Counted from the first letter of the stretch, positions 18,868-27,317 are shown. The stretch: 41,495 nucleotides of DNA from Legionella anisa (GCF_001467525.1 NZ_LNXS01000002.1:1-41495), one strand, 5' to 3'. The notes: generated from the letters alone by a model not told the origin. A program made the numbers and translations.

Positions 18868-19962
18868 TTATTGCGTTGGCCTCTGTTCCTTTTCGATTTC
18901 TTCAGCTACCACTTTTGTCATTCGGTCATAAGCCTGCTGAGTGCCTGTTTTAAACCCAAGCGCTTCAACCAAACTGCTAAAAATACTTTGACGTCTACGA
19001 GTGTTAAATAATGGATCATTGGTTTTTCTGTGATCGGCAATTTTAGTTAAAAGCTGATTCAATGATAATTGAGATTCGCCTGCTATCTCCTGATATAGAT
19101 ATTTTAATTGATTAAATTTTTTCTCTGTAATATCTAAATCAGGCTGATTTTTAGGCAGATCCTCAAGTTTTTCATACAGTTCCTTGAGTACTTCCATTTG
19201 AGTAGGATTGACCTTAAAACAATTTGGCGGTGGTGGAAGAATATAAAATCCATTTTGAGGGAGTTGCCCCTTGACCAGTTTTGTTTTGTAATCAAGCCCA
19301 AAAGTAAAAAAAGCAGGAACTTTGGGAGAATGTTGTAAGGTGTAATTAAGAATATCACATGCGGTAGTACGACATGTGTTCGATGGGTTAATTTCTCTTG
19401 CACCATCAATGATACCATCACGAATTTGTTTATTATTAAAAGTGCTTGCCTTACCATAATTATCAACATTTTGAAGTCTGAATGTGATTTGGCCTGAGTG
19501 TTCTTTCTCAGGAATATAACACTTGATGCCACGTCTAAGAAAATAGACACCTTTTTCTGGATAGGTTAATTTTTCAACTGCGATGTTTCGAACTTTTCTT
19601 TCTTTATAGTATTTAAGCTGATCCTCATGAATATCTCTTGTTATCGCTAAAAATTCTAAATAGTGCTCATAAGTTATGGAGTATGCTTGATAGCTAATGT
19701 CTGAGTTCCTATTATCCTCCCCTTCATCCATTAATGACGCATCAGAATGGCTTCCCAAAATTTTTCCAAATAGGGTAAATTGATTAGTACAACTTATCCC
19801 GAAGTCTTCGTCGATAACATTCCCTTTACCTACTTTCGCTAAAAGCTCAGGCTTGCCATCGACCATAACCCCGAGCATGACAAAACTATGAATGCCTTTT
19901 TTAGCAATAGTTATAAAAAATTCGCTTTTTTTATTGGCAACAAGAACAATAGGCCTACCCAT
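18868..19962 (-). CDS. Hypothetical effector-like protein
   Basis: I place the start at the ATG at 19962 (364 residues, beginning MGRPIVLVANKK) because GGAGAG lies about ten bases upstream. An in-frame ATG at 20097 would add 45 hydrophobic, poorly supported residues. The protein is soluble, with no signal peptide or membrane segment. The last 100 residues are helical, and the tail is Glu-rich (AEEIEKEQRPTQ), similar to the E-block of many Dot/Icm substrates. I recognise no domain. An NTCRTTACDILNY stretch lies in the middle, but Cys and Asn alone do not support an enzyme call. Confidence 0.75.
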   Translation of the reverse strand: MGRPIVLVANKKSEFFITIAKKGIHSFVMLGVMVDGKPELLAKVGKGNVIDEDFGISCTNQFTLFGKILGSHSDASLMDEGEDNRNSDISYQAYSITYEHYLEFLAITRDIHEDQLKYYKERKVRNIAVEKLTYPEKGVYFLRRGIKCYIPEKEHSGQITFRLQNVDNYGKASTFNNKQIRDGIIDGAREINPSNTCRTTACDILNYTLQHSPKVPAFFTFGLDYKTKLVKGQLPQNGFYILPPPPNCFKVNPTQMEVLKELYEKLEDLPKNQPDLDITEKKFNQLKYLYQEIAGESQLSLNQLLTKIADHRKTNDPLFNTRRRQSIFSSLVEALGFKTGTQQAYDRMTKVVAEEIEKEQRPTQ

Positions 19963-20266
19963 ATTTCTTTCTCTCCAATGCTCTAAACTTGAGATTTTAG
20001 CATATTTATTGATCATTATGAATGTTATGTAGAATATGAATGTCTTGGCTGTAATGCAGTATTGTTTTCCATATACGAGAGAACAGTACTGCGACATTGG
20101 ATCAATAGAATATTCTGACTGAGCTTAGATGTACCTTATAAATGGCCCCCTCCTGCCTACACAGGAACGGCAATCTTCTAGGCATAATGTAGACTTTAGA
20201 ATACGTATTTCCTGATTAAATTTCGTAGGAACAAGTGGGAACGGCATATAGAAAACCGCTTCAGTT
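19963..20266. other. Intergenic region with decayed repeat
   Basis: This 304-base stretch lies between the start of the unknown gene and the stop of the GFA gene. It holds the hydrophobic upstream extension rejected as coding and, near 20146-20172, a decayed relative of the REP-like units (CCTGCCTACACAGGAAC). Nothing else was recognised. Confidence 0.4.
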
Positions 20267-20671
20267 TCATTTTGGCAACTCATCAAATCGTTGTAAATGC
20301 ATTAGCTTATCCTCCCAGGATGCTCGGCTTGTATAGAAAATATGAGCGGTTGGCTCTAGGCACGTATCATTATCCAGTGTCCCGGCTGGTAAAACCACGT
20401 TGCCTTTTTCATTTTGTCTAGGAAGTGGGCTACCACACGTCGTGCAAAACATACGTTCCTTTCTTGTATCTTTCAGTTTGAAATAACTGATATTTCTTTC
20501 ACCTCTCTCCCAGGACAATTGAGCATCATCAAAAAAAACATTGGCACCGTGAATCGAGCCCGTTTCTTTTCTGCATCGACTGCAATGACATAAATACATT
20601 GCTGCAGGCTTTTGCCCTGTAATCACATAGCGGCATGCGCCACATAAACATTCCCCTGTATATCGATTCAT
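20267..20671 (-). CDS. GFA-family (CENP-V/GFA) zinc-binding protein
   Basis: This 134-residue protein has the GFA fold's zinc ligands in order: CLCGAC at residues 8-13, CHCSRC at 28-33 and CTTCG at about 76-80. The ATG has GGGGAG upstream. The family is named after glutathione-dependent formaldehyde-activating enzyme, but most members have no proven reaction. The gene stands alone, upstream of the carrier-like gene on the same strand. Confidence 0.9.
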   Translation of the reverse strand: MNRYTGECLCGACRYVITGQKPAAMYLCHCSRCRKETGSIHGANVFFDDAQLSWERGERNISYFKLKDTRKERMFCTTCGSPLPRQNEKGNVVLPAGTLDNDTCLEPTAHIFYTSRASWEDKLMHLQRFDELPK

Positions 20672-20766
20672 TTAAAATCTCCCCTATATTTTGAAGAAAC
20701 TGCTGGAAAAAGCAGGGGAATCATTTGATTGGTCTGGTTAATCCCAAGCTACACGTTCTTACTTGA

Positions 20767-21711
20767 TTATTTTTTCAAACTGTTCTCTGAGGTATTTGAG
20801 AATAAATGACTCAAGTGTGCTTGTGTGTAATCAAATAGTTTTTGACCAACAGCCATTCCAACTGCAACTCGTGCTGTACCCCATCCAATCCTAAATCGTT
20901 GCTGGAAAAAACTCAATCGACTTAAGAAGGATTGTGGTGGTGTTTTTGATTCATTCCACACTCCAGTTAATACCTCACATGTCGATGGCGATTTGAGGTT
21001 TGGAGATGTTGCATACTGCATGTTGCGAACATAATTGAATGGACTTGATGCAATAGTAGCTACTGCGGCTGCACTTGCATTATAAATAAACTCAACATAC
21101 GACTGATTCGATCCAAGTGTTTTGTTTTCTGATTTTTTGCTGGTTGTTTTCATCAAACTACGTAACATTTCGTAAGTACTTCCAAAGACCATGTCGCGTG
21201 TCATTGTTGCCGTAGTTCCCTTTAGAAAAGGTTTAAGACCTCCAAGAGTCCACATATCACGAACGCTTGAACGAAAAGAGGCGCTTTCTTGTCCCCATGT
21301 ATGATATTTGACAGCAGAAATACTATTGGTTAATGCTCCTCCAATGCTTCCTGCAGCCATACCGACATAAAATTGAGCAACTGTTTCACTAAAACCTAAA
21401 TTATGATGCAAATAAGGAAAAAGGTACGATTTGAGTTCTCCCTGAGCAATATAGTAAATGCTTCCAAGAAATGCGCGTTGCACTAATGCCTGCGAAAAGC
21501 CCTGATATGGTGATTTAAAATTTTGCACTGAAAGAAAAGGACGGTTATATTTCACGGATAAATACAAAGCGCGATCCCAAGGATTAAAAAGCCCTGAGTT
21601 GGATACACCTGCAATCAATCCACTGGCAACATCAATATTAAGCTTTTGTTTATAATTTAATTTTGAATCCTGCTCATTTGATTGTTCCTTTGTACTACTC
21701 GTGCGCCCCAT
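20767..21711 (-). CDS. Mitochondrial carrier family (MCF) homologue
   Basis: Three tandem repeats of about 100 residues are visible, near 30-105, 115-195 and 213-305 in the longer reading that begins at the GTG at 21726. Each has two hydrophobic segments. The MCF signature PxD/ExxK/R is degenerate: FNPWDRALY in repeat 1, TNSISAVK in repeat 2 and SSPFNYVR in repeat 3. Conserved glycines occur in ASGLIAG and GMAAGSIGG. MCF proteins are eukaryotic inner-mitochondrial transporters; in bacteria they are known mainly from Legionella, where LncP is an effector that enters host mitochondria. I prefer the ATG at 21711 (314 residues) because GGGAGAG lies about seven bases upstream. The N-terminus is polar, and the C-terminus ends SENSLKK. 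Confidence 0.85.
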   Translation of the reverse strand: MGRTSSTKEQSNEQDSKLNYKQKLNIDVASGLIAGVSNSGLFNPWDRALYLSVKYNRPFLSVQNFKSPYQGFSQALVQRAFLGSIYYIAQGELKSYLFPYLHHNLGFSETVAQFYVGMAAGSIGGALTNSISAVKYHTWGQESASFRSSVRDMWTLGGLKPFLKGTTATMTRDMVFGSTYEMLRSLMKTTSKKSENKTLGSNQSYVEFIYNASAAAVATIASSPFNYVRNMQYATSPNLKSPSTCEVLTGVWNESKTPPQSFLSRLSFFQQRFRIGWGTARVAVGMAVGQKLFDYTQAHLSHLFSNTSENSLKK

Positions 21712-21849
21712 CCCTAGCTCTCCCACATTAATTTTTTCAAAACAGCATTATATTGGATATTTTTAAAAAATTAATGAAATACTGACCTATTTTTAGGAAG
21801 TCTACACATCCTATGCTACATTCTATTCATAATGTGCACCCTATTGCGG

Positions 21850-23217
21850 TTACTGCTCCAGAGTGAAAAACGGACTATCGTGAAGGTCCTCAGATTTCGT
21901 TTGTTGCAGTTGTTCTTTATAATAGTGCATCACGGTTGCAGCCAGTTTAGGGTGTGCTTGAGGCAGCTGTACGGCAAGTCCGGTTGCCCAGGATTCTGCA
22001 GTGTGTCCCCCATTGTGCAGTCTACATTCAACCCCTAACGCGTGAGCTAATGACATGGTTGCTTGAGTCAAGGGTTCATCGCCTAAGCCACAGTCACCTG
22101 TTTCATAGGTTCCCGCCTGCAGATAAATATGTGGCTCTCCTTTCGGTACTTCCCGCTTGGAGAATACATCATAGCCAGTCTGTAGCATATGCAACAAATA
22201 GTGTTGCTCTTGCTTATTTGCCAAAGGAGCACGCCAAGTTTGATCATCCTCATATCGCACAGGAACAGTCATCTCTTCACCACTTAATCGCAGAGAGGGC
22301 GGTCCCCACCAAACAGCAGGCGATTGCGCAATCACTTGCCCATAAATATCAGGATGCATTTTAGCAGTATACAGTGCTTGAAGTCCCCCCATACTTTGGC
22401 CACATAAACCTATTTTTTGAGGATCACGTGTCACTGGGATACCTGCTTGTCTTAACGCGCCTGGAATTTTAGTAAGCATCGCATCCGTTTGCAAATCACA
22501 ACCATATTCTTTAAGTCGAGGCATTGATACCCATTTCCCCATTTCCATGGTCGGTTGTGTAGGCGATACAAATACGGCAATGACAGGCTCCATTTTTCCT
22601 TCAGCAATTAAATTATCTAAAATGTCCTTTGTGCCCATGCTATTTCCAAAAGCATCCTGACGTAAGTGCATATCACCATCCAACATTACTTGAATATTGT
22701 ACTCTTTAGATTCTGAAGTCCTATAACCCACCGGAAAATAAACTTCAATCAGCTGCTCGCCAAAGCCTAACTGAGAATGTTCCTCTACTGGATCACTTAA
22801 AATACCTTCTGCATTAAGCACACGTTTTTGCGTGCTTCCTTTATTTTTCTTAGCCAGTTCAGGATTTTCATACACAGATCTAACAATTTTTCCATCGGAT
22901 AAGGCAATTTTGTTGATAATATTAGGTTTTTGAGCCAATTCTCCTGGTTTCGCATCGGGATGTATGAAAAAATCGCTGCTTTCATTTGGTTCGATAGGCC
23001 TTTTTGCGATCCATTGGCCATTATCCTCTGCCATGGAAATCATATGCCCCTTCCCGGATGAATCACGATAACCCAATAACATTTCTTTCGGGATAGGAGT
23101 TTCTGGATTGGGTTTATAGATGAATGTTGCAGTGTGTTCTGATGAAGTATTATCAATAATCACTTCAACCATCCCGGCGCTTTCTCCGGTCACAACAAAT
23201 TTAATTGACTCTGACAT
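21850..23217 (-). CDS. Fes/esterase-D-like alpha/beta hydrolase
   Basis: This 455-residue protein has an N-terminal beta-rich part (about 1-130) like the lid domain of enterochelin esterases, then an alpha/beta-hydrolase domain. The nucleophile elbow is GQSMGG with S275, and H405 in GGHTAESW is the likely catalytic His. The acid is probably in ETGDCGLGDE (residues 372-381). Family members hydrolyse siderophore trilactones or small esters; no siderophore genes are nearby, so the substrate is open. No signal peptide is seen, so it is probably cytoplasmic. The start lies eight bases after the stop of a small membrane ORF, so the two may be co-translated. Confidence 0.9.
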   Translation of the reverse strand: MSESIKFVVTGESAGMVEVIIDNTSSEHTATFIYKPNPETPIPKEMLLGYRDSSGKGHMISMAEDNGQWIAKRPIEPNESSDFFIHPDAKPGELAQKPNIINKIALSDGKIVRSVYENPELAKKNKGSTQKRVLNAEGILSDPVEEHSQLGFGEQLIEVYFPVGYRTSESKEYNIQVMLDGDMHLRQDAFGNSMGTKDILDNLIAEGKMEPVIAVFVSPTQPTMEMGKWVSMPRLKEYGCDLQTDAMLTKIPGALRQAGIPVTRDPQKIGLCGQSMGGLQALYTAKMHPDIYGQVIAQSPAVWWGPPSLRLSGEEMTVPVRYEDDQTWRAPLANKQEQHYLLHMLQTGYDVFSKREVPKGEPHIYLQAGTYETGDCGLGDEPLTQATMSLAHALGVECRLHNGGHTAESWATGLAVQLPQAHPKLAATVMHYYKEQLQQTKSEDLHDSPFFTLEQ

Positions 23218-23225
23218 TTAATTTT

Positions 23226-23429
23226 TCATTTCATTTTGCATTTTATATTATATTTCGGACAAATAGGAATATTGTGATTCAGCTCATTAGCTTTACGTAT
23301 TATTTTCAGTTCATTTTTCCAATGATATTTAGTACTAAAAATTAACCCAAATAGGATATATAGTATCAATATGAGTAATATTGGCGACAACAAAACAAAA
23401 TTTATTAATATTGAAAAAAACATTTGCAT
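23226..23429 (-). CDS. Possible small membrane protein
   Basis: This 67-residue ORF has one or two strongly hydrophobic segments at about residues 3-32, then a basic tail with two cysteines (PICPKYNIKCKMK). It ends eight bases before the esterase start on the same strand. There is no clear ribosome binding site. It could be a real leader-type membrane peptide or a chance ORF in AT-rich DNA. Confidence 0.35.
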   Translation of the reverse strand: MQMFFSILINFVLLSPILLILILYILFGLIFSTKYHWKNELKIIRKANELNHNIPICPKYNIKCKMK

Positions 23430-23484
23430 TTAAGCCAATATTTATATTAATCTGAAGGGGACTCACAAGGAAAAGGAGATCACC

Positions 23485-23829
23485 ATGGATAAAAAAGAAA
23501 AAGCTCGTCTAAAAAATGGAAATAATAAATCAAAACAATCTGATTCTCATCCAAGTTCACAACGTTTTTTTAATCAAAAACAAATTATCCCCTCATCAGA
23601 AATGCAAGGAGCACAAAAAACACAACAACCTCAAGAAATCAGTTTGCAAACTACTACTGACATTTTATTAGCTGCTATTTTACAAGAATTAAAAACTCAA
23701 AATATGATTGAACTCATGAAGCTAAAAACCCAACAAGAACAAGAGCAAGAAGAGTTGCAAACAGCTGAAAAAATGCAAGAACAGGATAGGGCTCGATTCG
23801 AAGAAATCCGGCACACGATGTATGCTTGA
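23485..23829 (+). CDS. Small Gln/Glu-rich coiled-coil protein
   Basis: The protein has 114 residues and a strong AAGGAG site before the ATG. The N-terminal 50 residues are polar and probably disordered (Lys, Asn, Ser, Gln). Residues about 55-110 form a probable coiled coil very rich in Gln, Glu and Lys (KTQQEQEQEELQTAEKMQ). No family is recognised. It is monocistronic with a clear terminator behind it. Confidence 0.75.
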   Translation: MDKKEKARLKNGNNKSKQSDSHPSSQRFFNQKQIIPSSEMQGAQKTQQPQEISLQTTTDILLAAILQELKTQNMIELMKLKTQQEQEQEELQTAEKMQEQDRARFEEIRHTMYA

Positions 23830-23847
23830 TTTAATATATATTCTCCC

Positions 23848-23884
23848 AAAACCAATTAACAGATTTTCTGTTAATTGGTTTTTA
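23848..23884 (+). terminator. Rho-independent terminator
   Basis: A perfect stem of AACCAATTAACAGA and its complement, with a three-base loop, is followed by a T-run. It lies 20 bases after the stop of the coiled-coil protein gene. The symmetrical A-run on the other side suggests it also ends transcription of the convergent SMR gene. Confidence 0.9.
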
Positions 23885-23939
23885 AGGTCTGTTTTCCATT
23901 TCGCTTGATTTTCGAGTACTGAAGCACAGCATACTCTAC

Positions 23940-24254
23940 CTATGAAGACAGTTTCATCATCAACAGGCCAGATACTATCAATACTGCCGCAACAATTCGC
24001 ATGGTGTTTACAGGTTCACCTAAAATGATGAGGCCAACCAGGAACGCACCAACAGCCCCGATTCCGGTCCAAATCGTGTACGCGGTTCCCAATGAAAGAG
24101 TTTTCATGGATATTGATAAGAGAACAAAACTTGCAATCATCGTTACAATGGTGATGATACTCGGCAAAATCCTGGTAAAACCAAGGGACTGCTTCATGGA
24201 AAAAGCCCAGATTACTTCAAATACACCAGCGAAAACTAATAGAACCCATGCCAT
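23940..24254 (-). CDS. sugE: SMR-family guanidinium exporter (Gdx/SugE)
   Basis: This 104-residue protein has four transmembrane helices and close similarity to E. coli SugE/Gdx along its length. Matching stretches include LEVIW-like FEVIWAFSMK with the essential Glu in helix 1, and GTAYTIWTGIGAVGAF. The Gdx subgroup exports guanidinium in exchange for protons as an antiparallel dimer. The upstream guanidine-II riboswitch independently supports this substrate. The ATG has GGAGGG (24259-24264) upstream. Confidence 0.93.
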   Translation of the reverse strand: MAWVLLVFAGVFEVIWAFSMKQSLGFTRILPSIITIVTMIASFVLLSISMKTLSLGTAYTIWTGIGAVGAFLVGLIILGEPVNTMRIVAAVLIVSGLLMMKLSS

Positions 24255-24274
24255 ACAGCCCTCCGTTCAGAATC

Positions 24275-24316
24275 GGGCCGTCCCGCATGTAACCATAATG
24301 GATGAGGTCGTCCTCA
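24275..24316 (-). promoter_or_regulatory. Guanidine-II (mini-ykkC) riboswitch
   Basis: On the minus strand two small hairpins are seen. P1 is TGAGG-ACGA-CCTCA (24316-24303) and P2 is GGG-ACGG-CCC (24284-24275). Both have ACGR tetraloops, the defining feature of the mini-ykkC/guanidine-II class, whose loops kiss and bind guanidinium. The ribosome binding site of the exporter starts ten bases after P2. The CCTC arm of P1 could pair with GGAGG of that site when no ligand is bound, so translational activation is likely. Confidence 0.9.
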
Positions 24317-24324
24317 CATTAGAA

Positions 24325-24330
24325 ATTATA
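24325..24330 (-). promoter_or_regulatory. -10 element of the riboswitch transcript
   Basis: A perfect TATAAT on the minus strand lies nine bases before the first riboswitch hairpin. A weak TTAGCA is seen at about 18 bases further upstream. This would start the RNA just before P1. Confidence 0.55.
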
Positions 24331-24485
24331 CATGATCCGTGCGGTGCTTGCTAATTGAAACCAATTAACCGCTTCAGATAGCCATGCTCTTCTCTCCACT
24401 TATCGAGCATCTACGTCTCCACTTTTAGCTTTTCTTGACCTAAACGGGATTAAATTGAGCAAAAAACGCCTAAAATTACTCACTC

Positions 24486-24502
24486 CTTAAGTTTGCTTTA
24501 AG
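24486..24502 (+). promoter_or_regulatory. PmrA-like box upstream of the CaaX protein gene
   Basis: CTTAAG, five bases, then TTTAAG matches YTTAAK-N5-YTTAAK exactly. A -10-like TTAAAT follows about nine bases downstream, a spacing similar to the box at 15881. The gene starts at 24597 with an AAGGTGA ribosome binding site. Confidence 0.55.
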
Positions 24503-24596
24503 ACTAATATGTTAAATTTATCCGCACAAAGTCAAATGAATACCCTTTTTTGGTGAATAACCGCCCATTTTTAGTAACAATTTAAGGTGAATTTTT

Positions 24597-25451
24597 ATGC
24601 ATGCTAAATTCAGTGTTTTTAATCAAAAACACACTTCAGTGCAATTAAACAATAATTATGTGTTACGTTTTCCCAGACATATGTCAACACAATCATTCCA
24701 ACAAACATCTCAAAAGATTGAGTTTAAATCCGTCATTACTGGATTGCAAAAACTCCCTAATGTTGTTGTAACCCCCACCCAACCTAAATGTCCACCCGAA
24801 ATCCATTTAGGCTCAACGGTACGCTATGTAAGTTTTCAGAAAGAAGATGAAGTGAAAAGCTACATTCAAAAAGGTGGATTAACGAATAATTGCAAACCAG
24901 GTCAAGTCCCAACGAATGCTTCTGTTGTTAAGTATGTTTTATTTAATGAACCAAGTAATTGGTTTAGTGGATCTAAAACTTTAGAGAATTTACAGTGTTT
25001 TATTTCTGAAAAACGTCCCAAAGATGAAAGTGGATTCGTTATTTGTATCGGAGCAGCGCCCTTTAATAGCACGTTTCGCAAACAACACGCATCTATATTA
25101 TATTCTCAAGAGCAACTTGATGAACCCGAAGATTTTTTAGATGACATCTCCTCCTGTAAACAACCTAATCCACACAAAAATGAAGGCGATGTATTGCATT
25201 CTGGTGGTGATTTTTCTTCGTTTGTAGTAGCAGTCTTTAGCTCATCTGATCTCACCAAAGCGCTTGCAGGGGAGTTAGTACACGATATTTTAACGGGTAC
25301 TGCTTTTGAGCCTTTAAAATGGCAAAAAGCAGAATTGGAAACTCAAAAAGCCCTGGAAATACAATTGGATCAAAAGCCAATAATTGATACTGAGAAAGAG
25401 CCTGACGAGACAAATTCTTACCAAGGCGGAATTACGTGTAACATTCTCTAA
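24597..25451 (+). CDS. Effector-like protein ending in a CaaX box
   Basis: This 284-residue soluble protein is of unknown family. It ends in CNIL, with the Cys exactly four residues from the C-terminus, so it fits the eukaryotic CaaX prenylation signal; Leu at the last position favours geranylgeranylation. The segment before it is acidic (DTEKEPDETN), resembling the E-block of Dot/Icm substrates. Residues about 75-250 look folded, but no catalytic motif is recognised. A PmrA-like box and an AAGGTGA ribosome binding site precede it. Host lipidation of Legionella effectors with CaaX boxes is established for other proteins; here it is inferred. Confidence 0.82.
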   Translation: MHAKFSVFNQKHTSVQLNNNYVLRFPRHMSTQSFQQTSQKIEFKSVITGLQKLPNVVVTPTQPKCPPEIHLGSTVRYVSFQKEDEVKSYIQKGGLTNNCKPGQVPTNASVVKYVLFNEPSNWFSGSKTLENLQCFISEKRPKDESGFVICIGAAPFNSTFRKQHASILYSQEQLDEPEDFLDDISSCKQPNPHKNEGDVLHSGGDFSSFVVAVFSSSDLTKALAGELVHDILTGTAFEPLKWQKAELETQKALEIQLDQKPIIDTEKEPDETNSYQGGITCNIL

Positions 25452-25500
25452 ATAGAACTCGGTAGCCCGGTTGCTTGCAACTGAATCTATACACAACTCA

Positions 25501-25623
25501 CCGAAAAGCCACATTTGGCACATCTTGGGTGAAAATGGTTCTCAAAAATGCTCACATAGTCATCTATGCTGCGCGCTTTTTGAGAACCATTTTCACCCAA
25601 CCTGCACTCAAATCTGACTTTTC
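25501..25623. repeat. Large intergenic palindrome
   Basis: Perfect 24-bp arms at 25525-25548 and 25577-25600 (TTGGGTGAAAATGGTTCTCA and onward) are separated by 28 bases. Weaker symmetry extends outward, with AAAAG...CA.ATTTG on the left matched on the right, giving about 55-base arms. Nearby stretches at about 25455 and 25707 (TAGCCCGGTTGCTTGCA, GCTTGCAGCCAGGCTTA) are REP-like fragments. It sits between convergent genes and carries no ORF. Confidence 0.8.
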
Positions 25624-25723
25624 CCCAAGAATTTTAACTTGTGACTAAGAGGCAGTTGCTTGTGCTGAACCCAAATTCTATCAATTTATGGAATGATTCG
25701 ATCCCAGATGCTTGCAGCCAGGC

Positions 25724-26101
25724 TTATCCTTTAGGATACAACATTGAATCCTGATGCTTTGAATCATCCCATATTTCCTCTTCAGATAAGCTTGTTTCAA
25801 TGAACTCAATTATGGCCCCATGCTCCTCTATTATAGCCACTCTAAAATTTTTTAATGGAAAATAGGGTTCCAAAAGCACATGTTTTCCCTTTATTGCTTC
25901 ATCAATACTATCAACCTTGTAGGCAATATGCGGTTGAGTCTGAATCAATTGATGCAAAGGACAATTGGGGCCAAATCGATGATATTGAATTCGACCAGGC
26001 AACTCCCCTCCCGAGGTATACATGTCCATAACAGAACTATAACGCTCCCCAAAACGGGGTTCAGTTACCGGTATTCCCACATGATGATACTGATATTTCA
26101 T
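25724..26101 (-). CDS. VOC-superfamily (glyoxalase-like) protein
   Basis: This 125-residue protein has the vicinal-oxygen-chelate pattern: HHVGIPV near the start, HIAYKVDSIDEAI in the middle and IEEHGAIIEFIE near the end, which place the expected His and Glu metal ligands. The reaction is unknown. AGAGG precedes the ATG. The gene is divergent from the LysR-type regulator, which is its likely controller. Confidence 0.78.
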   Translation of the reverse strand: MKYQYHHVGIPVTEPRFGERYSSVMDMYTSGGELPGRIQYHRFGPNCPLHQLIQTQPHIAYKVDSIDEAIKGKHVLLEPYFPLKNFRVAIIEEHGAIIEFIETSLSEEEIWDDSKHQDSMLYPKG

Positions 26102-26232
26102 AATAAACCTCTAACTGCTTTGATTTATTTATATTCTACAGACTAATTGTTCCAATATTAATCAATATTATTTCCGAGATTATGAACTTTTGGTTTATAA
26201 TAATACATATATTTAATAACCAATATTTTATT

Positions 26233-27120
26233 ATGTTTAATCTTTCTCAATTAAGATGTTTCATAAAAGTTGCAGAGCACCTCAATTACAATCGCGCTGC
26301 AGAGGAATTGAGTATCACGGCAACCGCCGTGAGCAAGCAAATTAAAAATCTGGAACATCAATTGGGTGAAAAACTCTTTATTCGAGACACACGTAAGGTT
26401 CAGTTGACTTTATTTGGTATCATACTCCTGGAAAAATGTCAGCGATTACTTCAAGAAACCCAACGCATCGAACAATTTGTTGAATCACGGCATACAGTTC
26501 CTCAGGGACAAATTACTATTTTGGTTTCGACCATTCTTGCAAGCGAGTTAATTTTAGACAGACTTTCTGATTTTATTAAAAAATATCCCTTAATTGAGTG
26601 TGAGTTTTTATTTTCTGAGCACGATAATGATTTGGCACGAAAAGACATCGATGTGATGGTTGGCTTTCCTGAGATTCCACCTTTTACCGATCAATTAAAA
26701 TATAGAAAGATGAAGCCTGTTACTAACATCCTTTGTGCGGCCCCAAGCTTAATTAAACAATATGGCATGCCGGTTCAGGCTTCTGATCTCATGTCATTTC
26801 CTTTTATTTCACATAGTTTAAGGAAACCTGCTACAGAACTCCCGCTAGAAAATGGAACGTACCTACCCTGTCCCAAACCAATACTTTTTATGGATGACTT
26901 TGATGCGCTAAACCAGGCATGTAAAAACGGAATAGGTCTCTTTTTAACAGGTGATAGATTGGTTGAAAATGCACTTAAGGAAAAAACGCTAATCCAAGTT
27001 CTTCCAGAAATCGAATTTAAACGATATGAAATTTTTACTTTTTATCAGCCTCATGGATCCGAACTGCCTAAGGTCAGAGCCTTCCTTGACTTTTATGCTC
27101 CGAACTCAAAAAAATCTTAA
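26233..27120 (+). CDS. LysR-type transcriptional regulator
   Basis: I start it at the ATG at 26233 (295 residues), since LysR proteins begin just before the winged helix, here MFNLSQLRCFIKVAEHLNYN. An ATG at 26182 would add 17 unrelated hydrophobic residues. The helix-turn-helix is AAEELSITATAVSKQIKNLE at about residues 20-40, followed by the linker helix and a substrate-binding domain. It is divergent from the VOC gene at 26101, the typical arrangement for LysR autoregulation and control of the neighbour. The inducer is unknown. Confidence 0.92.
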   Translation: MFNLSQLRCFIKVAEHLNYNRAAEELSITATAVSKQIKNLEHQLGEKLFIRDTRKVQLTLFGIILLEKCQRLLQETQRIEQFVESRHTVPQGQITILVSTILASELILDRLSDFIKKYPLIECEFLFSEHDNDLARKDIDVMVGFPEIPPFTDQLKYRKMKPVTNILCAAPSLIKQYGMPVQASDLMSFPFISHSLRKPATELPLENGTYLPCPKPILFMDDFDALNQACKNGIGLFLTGDRLVENALKEKTLIQVLPEIEFKRYEIFTFYQPHGSELPKVRAFLDFYAPNSKKS

Positions 27121-27132
27121 TTTTCCTTCTTG

Positions 27133-27150
27133 TTTTTGCTGCAGCAAAAA
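27133..27150. terminator. Possible terminator palindrome after the LysR gene
   Basis: TTTTTGCTGCAGCAAAAA is a perfect 18-base palindrome, 12 bases after the LysR stop, with extra A residues behind it. It has almost no loop, so its role as a terminator is uncertain. Confidence 0.35.
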
Positions 27151-27317
27151 AACTCTGAAAAACAAATCAATGCCATCCCCAACTCTTTAAAAAACCAATG
27201 CCAAAGTTAAGCCCCCATATTTATTCTCAATTCATTGATAATTCAAATCGATTTTTCTAGACATTGGGAAAGTTTTTGTATTCTAATGTCACAACGATTT
27301 AGGGAAGGGAAGAAGCG

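Noticed and set aside
21954..22364. 136-codon plus-strand ORF
   Set aside because: It lies wholly antisense inside the esterase gene, whose catalytic motifs fix the coding strand.
24001..24354. 117-codon plus-strand ORF
   Set aside because: It is antisense to the SMR exporter and its riboswitch, which are clearly on the minus strand.
26182..26232. 17-residue extension of the LysR protein
   Set aside because: LysR proteins start just before the winged helix; the extension is hydrophobic and has no ribosome binding site.
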